This document shows positions 5,880 to 8,880 of a stretch of 8,880 nucleotides of DNA, piece by piece (the first letter of the stretch is position 1; every line of letters starts with the position of its first letter). Location of the stretch: assembly GCA_937967665.1 (NCBI GenBank), contig CALBSZ010000347.1, positions 1-8,880 of the forward strand, given 5' to 3'. The DNA comes from an uncultured Planctomycetaceae bacterium. Lineage in GTDB: Bacteria > Planctomycetota > Planctomycetia > Pirellulales > Pirellulaceae. The position numbers were made by a program, and so were the translations under genes. The notes under the pieces are model-generated. The model saw nothing but the letters and a program-made list of their open reading frames with translations, ran no database searches and was not told the DNA's origin.

Positions 5880-8800
5880 CTGGTCCATATCCGGTTAGCG
5901 GTCACGGACCTTGCCGGGAATGCCGTTTCCGATGTGGAAGTCGGCGAAAGCTTTCATCTGACAGCATCGGTGGAAGACTTGCGCGACAGCCCCGCGGGCG
6001 TCTTTGGCGCCTACATGGATGTGATCTACAGCCCGTTGTTGGCGATAGCGGACCCGCTGCTGATCAACCACGGCGACTTTCGCGACGGCGCGACTGCCGA
6101 CTTTTCATCGCCCGGCCTGGTCGACGAGGTGGGAGCGTTTCGCGCGATCGTGGCGCCCCCCGGCGGCGGCGTCTTTCCGTTGTTTTCGATTCCCTTCACC
6201 GCGGTCACCACCGGCACGCTCACGTTTGCCGCCGATCCAGCGGATCTGCATGGCAATGATGTGCTGCTGTACGGCATCGATACCGCCATCCCGGCGGATC
6301 AAGTGAACTACGGATCGGTGTCGATCGCGGTGCATGAAGCTGGCCCGAATCTGCCGCCCACCGCGTCAACCGACGCGTACACAACCGGCGAAGACGAAAT
6401 GCTGGTTCGCAACGCCGCGGAAGGCGTCTTGGCCAATGACACCGACGCGGACGAAGACGCGCTGACAGCCATCATTCGGACCCAACCGTCGCACGGTACC
6501 GTGACCCTGCAGCGTGACGGGAGTTTTTCTTACACGCCGCGACGGAACTTTAACGGCACGGATACATTTACGTACCGCGCCTTCGATGGCCGCGATTTTT
6601 CCAAGGCGAGTGTCGAGATCACGATCACGGCGGTCGACGACCCACCCCTGGCCGTGAACGATCACTACCTGTTCGACGGCCAGGGCCAACTGAACGGAAA
6701 GAGCGTTCTGGATAACGACGTCGAGTATGACGGTCAATCACTGACGGCGTCGCTGGCAACGGGGCCCGGTTTCGGAACGGTGACTCTGAATGAAGACGGA
6801 ACGTTTGTTTACGTTCCGGACGAGACGTTTGCGGGTACCGATACGTTCACCTACGAAGCAAGTGACGGCTTGCTGAGTTCTTCCGCGACCGTGCGACTCG
6901 GACCGGACAGCCCGCACGATCTGATCGTCGGCATACAGGCGGTGACGACGTCCACAACCGGCCAACCCATTTCGGCAATCAACGTGGGTGATCCGTTCTT
7001 GCTGACCGTGCTCGTGGAAGACCTGCGGAGCGATCCCCAGGGAGTCTTCGCCGCTTACATGGACGTCACCTACGACGCCGCTTTGGCCCGCGTGGCGGGA
7101 CCGATTCGCTATACCGCCGACTTTGCCAATGGCACCAAGGGAGACACTTCGGAAGCGGGCCTACTGGATGAAGCAGGCGGGTTCTCGAACGCACGATTGC
7201 TGGGCGAGGGGGTGTTTCAGGTGTTCGAAGTCCCCTTCATCGCGACGGCGGCGGGCGATTTCCATATCGACCTGAATCCGGCGGACGAGTACGTCAATGA
7301 AGTGCTGGTGTACGGCAAGGACGAAAGGGTCGAGGCAACGGAAACTCACTTCCAGGGCACGTTGTTGAACATCGCAGGCAGCGCCGGAAACTCGCAGCCG
7401 TTGGCCCTGGACGACAGCTTCGAGATGTCCCCGGCATCGGATCATCTCGTCGTTCCGGCGGCAACGGGCCTGCTGACCAACGACGTCGACACCGATGGCG
7501 ATCCTCTGACAGCGGTCCTGGATGTCGCCCCGACACACGGATCTGTCACGCTCCATGCAGACGGTTCCTTTGAATACCGCGCCAGCGATGATTTTCTTGG
7601 TTTCGATTCGTTTTCGTATCACGCCAGCGACGGCCAGTTGGATTCCAATGTCGCCACGGTTCGTATTCGCCAAGAGCAGCAGTCCAGCAGTGAAGTGCGG
7701 ATCAGCACGATGCTGTTCAATGTTGCCGGCGATGAGATTTCCAGTGTCCGTGCGGGCCAGGAATTCTATTTGTTCGTGATGACGGAGGACCTGGGCAACG
7801 ACGATCCGATCGGAGTCTTCGCCACGTATGTCGACGTCCGTTACGACAGCGACATCGTTACGGTGACGGGACCGTTGGCCTACAACGGCTACTATACCAA
7901 CGGCCAGGAAGGGGACGCGTCCACCCCCGGATTGATTGACGATGCGGGCGCGTTCGGGGCCACGACACCGCCCGGCGCCGGCAAGTATCAGGTCTTTTCC
8001 GTACCCCTGGTCGCCACGGCCGCCGGTTCTGTCGCGTTTGAACTCGATCCAGCGGATGGGCACCTGCTGGATGTGCTGGTTTACGGCAAGGACCATGCCG
8101 TCCCGTGGGACAACGTCGCGCTGGAAGGTTCGCTGCTGACCGTCACCGGCGGTTCGACGAACGCCCCGCCGACAGCGCAGGGCGACAGCTTCACCTTGAA
8201 TGAAGATACCGTATTGATTGTCAACGCTTCGGCAGGGGTGCTCAGCAATGATACAGATCCGGAAAGTGACGCGCTGGTCGCTACCCTCACGACGTCGCCG
8301 CAGTCCGGTTCCATTCTGTTTCGGCAGGATGGTTCGTTCGAATACCGCCCGCACGCGAATTTCTCGGGGCAGGAGATTCTGAACTATCGCATTAGCGACG
8401 GGCACGGACACAGCACGCTCGCCACCTTGACCATCGATATCGCCCCCGTGAACGATCCTCCAGTGGCAGTCGACGATCGCTACAAGATCGTTTTCGACCG
8501 CGGTTTTACACCGATGTTGGAGACCGCTTCCGGCATCGAAGACGCCGCGCTGCACATCCTGCTCAACGACAGCGTGGGTCCCGACGCAGGTGAATCCCTG
8601 ACGATCGTTCAGATCTCGACACCCACACAGGGCGGCGAGGCGACATGGCACGATGATCTCGTGACCTACACGCCCCCCGAGGACTTTATTGGAGAGGAAT
8701 CGTTTACGTATGTCGTGAGCGACGGAAGCGGCACGACGGACTCGGCCACCGTGACTATTGAAATCGCCAGCCGGCATCAGAACCCTCGCAACCGACTCGA

Positions 8801-8880
8801 CACCGACGACAACGGGGACGTCGTTGGGTCCGACGCACGGTACCCCACTAAGCTACCCAGCAGCTATGGAAGGGGCGGCC
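5763..8880 (+). CDS. Giant modular secreted/surface protein: LEPR-XLL-like export segment, cohesin-like and tandem-95 repeats, dockerin-like end (3' partial)
   Basis: At least 1039 codons are open to the window edge without a stop. ATG 5763 (followed by ATG 5766) is the first start after the in-frame TAG at 5652; its Shine-Dalgarno is weak. Residues 1-39 are very basic and end in RVEHLEHRVVLTS, which resembles the planctomycete LEPR-XLL segment found at the start of large exported proteins, with His in place of Pro. The order after that is A1 (40-190), B1 (196-293), B2 (294-381), A2 (382-538), B3 (543-637), A3 (638-796), B4 (797-898), B5 (899-1003) and a dockerin-like end (1004-1039). A domains look cohesin-like; B domains are cadherin-like tandem-95 / Big_9 repeats with Asp-rich, probably calcium-binding loops (NDTDADEDALTA). 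The protein is probably extracellular and used in adhesion or surface assembly. No enzyme motif is seen. The sigma factor gene lies upstream on the same strand. Confidence 0.88.
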   Translation, partial: MMGIHLNFSKRRRDRNLARRTSARRLRVEHLEHRVVLTSLVHIRLAVTDLAGNAVSDVEVGESFHLTASVEDLRDSPAGVFGAYMDVIYSPLLAIADPLLINHGDFRDGATADFSSPGLVDEVGAFRAIVAPPGGGVFPLFSIPFTAVTTGTLTFAADPADLHGNDVLLYGIDTAIPADQVNYGSVSIAVHEAGPNLPPTASTDAYTTGEDEMLVRNAAEGVLANDTDADEDALTAIIRTQPSHGTVTLQRDGSFSYTPRRNFNGTDTFTYRAFDGRDFSKASVEITITAVDDPPLAVNDHYLFDGQGQLNGKSVLDNDVEYDGQSLTASLATGPGFGTVTLNEDGTFVYVPDETFAGTDTFTYEASDGLLSSSATVRLGPDSPHDLIVGIQAVTTSTTGQPISAINVGDPFLLTVLVEDLRSDPQGVFAAYMDVTYDAALARVAGPIRYTADFANGTKGDTSEAGLLDEAGGFSNARLLGEGVFQVFEVPFIATAAGDFHIDLNPADEYVNEVLVYGKDERVEATETHFQGTLLNIAGSAGNSQPLALDDSFEMSPASDHLVVPAATGLLTNDVDTDGDPLTAVLDVAPTHGSVTLHADGSFEYRASDDFLGFDSFSYHASDGQLDSNVATVRIRQEQQSSSEVRISTMLFNVAGDEISSVRAGQEFYLFVMTEDLGNDDPIGVFATYVDVRYDSDIVTVTGPLAYNGYYTNGQEGDASTPGLIDDAGAFGATTPPGAGKYQVFSVPLVATAAGSVAFELDPADGHLLDVLVYGKDHAVPWDNVALEGSLLTVTGGSTNAPPTAQGDSFTLNEDTVLIVNASAGVLSNDTDPESDALVATLTTSPQSGSILFRQDGSFEYRPHANFSGQEILNYRISDGHGHSTLATLTIDIAPVNDPPVAVDDRYKIVFDRGFTPMLETASGIEDAALHILLNDSVGPDAGESLTIVQISTPTQGGEATWHDDLVTYTPPEDFIGEESFTYVVSDGSGTTDSATVTIEIASRHQNPRNRLDTDDNGDVVGSDARYPTKLPSSYGRGG
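5880..6332 (+). repeat. Cohesin-like repeat A1
   Basis: Residues 40-190. Shared landmarks with A2 and A3 are VGESF (60-64), VEDLR (70-74), GVFGAYMDVIY (79-89), GLVDEVGAF (118-126) and PADLHGNDVLLYG (159-171). The pattern of beta-strands with GVFaaYmDv and a closing vLvYG fits an Ig-like or cohesin-type sandwich. Family assignment is by eye. Confidence 0.6.
6348..6905 (+). repeat. Tandem-95 / cadherin-like repeats B1 and B2
   Basis: B1 (residues 196-293) has the full pattern: PPTASTDAY, GEDE, VLANDTDADEDALTA, HGTVTLQRDGSFSYTP, FNGTDTFTYRAFDG. B2 (294-381) follows without a linker, with VLDNDVEYDGQSLTA, FGTVTLNEDGTFVYVP and FAGTDTFTYEASDG, but lacks the opening Glu-Asp. These match the Big_9 / tandem-95 pattern of bacterial adhesins. 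Confidence 0.88.
6906..7376 (+). repeat. Cohesin-like repeat A2
   Basis: Residues 382-538. Landmarks are VGDPFLLTVLVEDLR (408-422), GVFAAYMDVTYD (427-438), GLLDEAGGF, VFEVPFIATAAG and PADEYVNEVLVYGKD. It aligns along its whole length with A1 and A3 but is clearly diverged in sequence, so the copies are old. Confidence 0.6.
7389..7673 (+). repeat. Tandem-95 / cadherin-like repeat B3
   Basis: Residues 543-637. It has LALDDSFEM, GLLTNDVDTDGDPLTA, HGSVTLHADGSFEY, FLGFDSFSYHASDGQ and VATVRIR. The opening acidic pair is replaced by SPASDH. A single B unit sits here between A2 and A3, whereas the flanking B blocks are doublets. Confidence 0.88.
7674..8150 (+). repeat. Cohesin-like repeat A3
   Basis: Residues 638-796. 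Landmarks are AGQEFYLFVMTEDL (664-677), GVFATYVDVRYD (684-695), GLIDDAGAF, VFSVPLVATAAG and PADGHLLDVLVYGKD. It shares the same strand order as A1 and A2. Confidence 0.6.
8151..8771 (+). repeat. Tandem-95 / cadherin-like repeats B4 and B5
   Basis: B4 (residues 797-898) has NAPPTAQGDSFTLNEDT, VLSNDTDPESDALVA, DGSFEYRPHANFSG and ends with PVNDPP. B5 (899-1003) begins VAVDDRYK and is the most divergent, with a longer start, ILLNDSVGPDAGESLTI, YTPPEDFIGEESFTYVVSDG and DSATVTIEIA. Confidence 0.85.
8772..8880 (+). other. Dockerin-like C-terminal motif, cut by the window edge
   Basis: Residues 1004-1039. NPRNRLDTDDNGDVVGSDA (1007-1025) fits the first half of a planctomycete type I dockerin: Asn-Pro-x-Asn entry and a calcium loop with D1013, D1015, N1017 and D1024. 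The expected hydrophobic helix (of the kind LLxINxLN) is replaced by RYPTKLPSSYGRGG, with prolines that would break a helix. No stop is reached. Either the second half is degenerate or the final bases are unreliable. Confidence 0.65.

Noticed and set aside
7161..8777. A 538-codon open frame on the minus strand opposite the giant gene
   Set aside because: The plus strand encodes clear repeated domains across the same bases. The antisense frame is open because of codon bias, and its own repetition mirrors the plus-strand repeats.

Overview
The window looks like chromosomal DNA from a planctomycete, probably of the Pirellulales type. The evidence is a BBP2/OmpL-like porin with a cysteine-rich N-terminal segment, an ECF-type sigma factor that reads like the planctomycete-specific Plancto1 group, a giant secreted protein that begins with an LEPR-XLL-like export segment and ends in a dockerin-like motif, and GC-rich DNA. 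No tool was run; family names rest on motifs read by eye.

Layout. 204-1727 (+) encodes an outer-membrane beta-barrel porin with a clear signal peptide. The convergent gap 1728-2069 holds three tandem copies of a 62-bp unit. The first copy is preceded by one inverted arm that can pair with any of the three copies. 2070-4560 (-) carries three genes in one direction: a small two-helix DUF1232-like membrane protein, ispD (isoprenoid precursor synthesis by the MEP pathway) and tyrS (tyrosyl-tRNA synthetase). A perfect TATAAT overlaps the stop codon of the small gene and could drive ispD-tyrS. 4561-4766 is a divergent intergenic region. 4767-5399 (+) encodes the sigma factor. 5400-5762 is a 363-nt non-coding leader. 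5763 to the window end (+) is an open reading frame of at least 1039 codons with no stop, the 5' part of a large modular surface or secreted protein.

The large protein is the most interesting element. After the export segment it alternates three copies of a cohesin-like domain of about 150 residues (A) with five cadherin-like 'tandem-95' domains (B), in the order A1-B1-B2-A2-B3-A3-B4-B5. It ends in an intact dockerin-type calcium loop followed by a degraded-looking second half at the very edge of the window. Cohesin-like and dockerin-like modules in one chain suggest self-assembly or attachment to partner surface proteins, but this is inference. The housekeeping genes (ispD, tyrS) are ordinary. 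The sigma factor lies immediately upstream of the surface-protein gene on the same strand, with no anti-sigma gene beside it.
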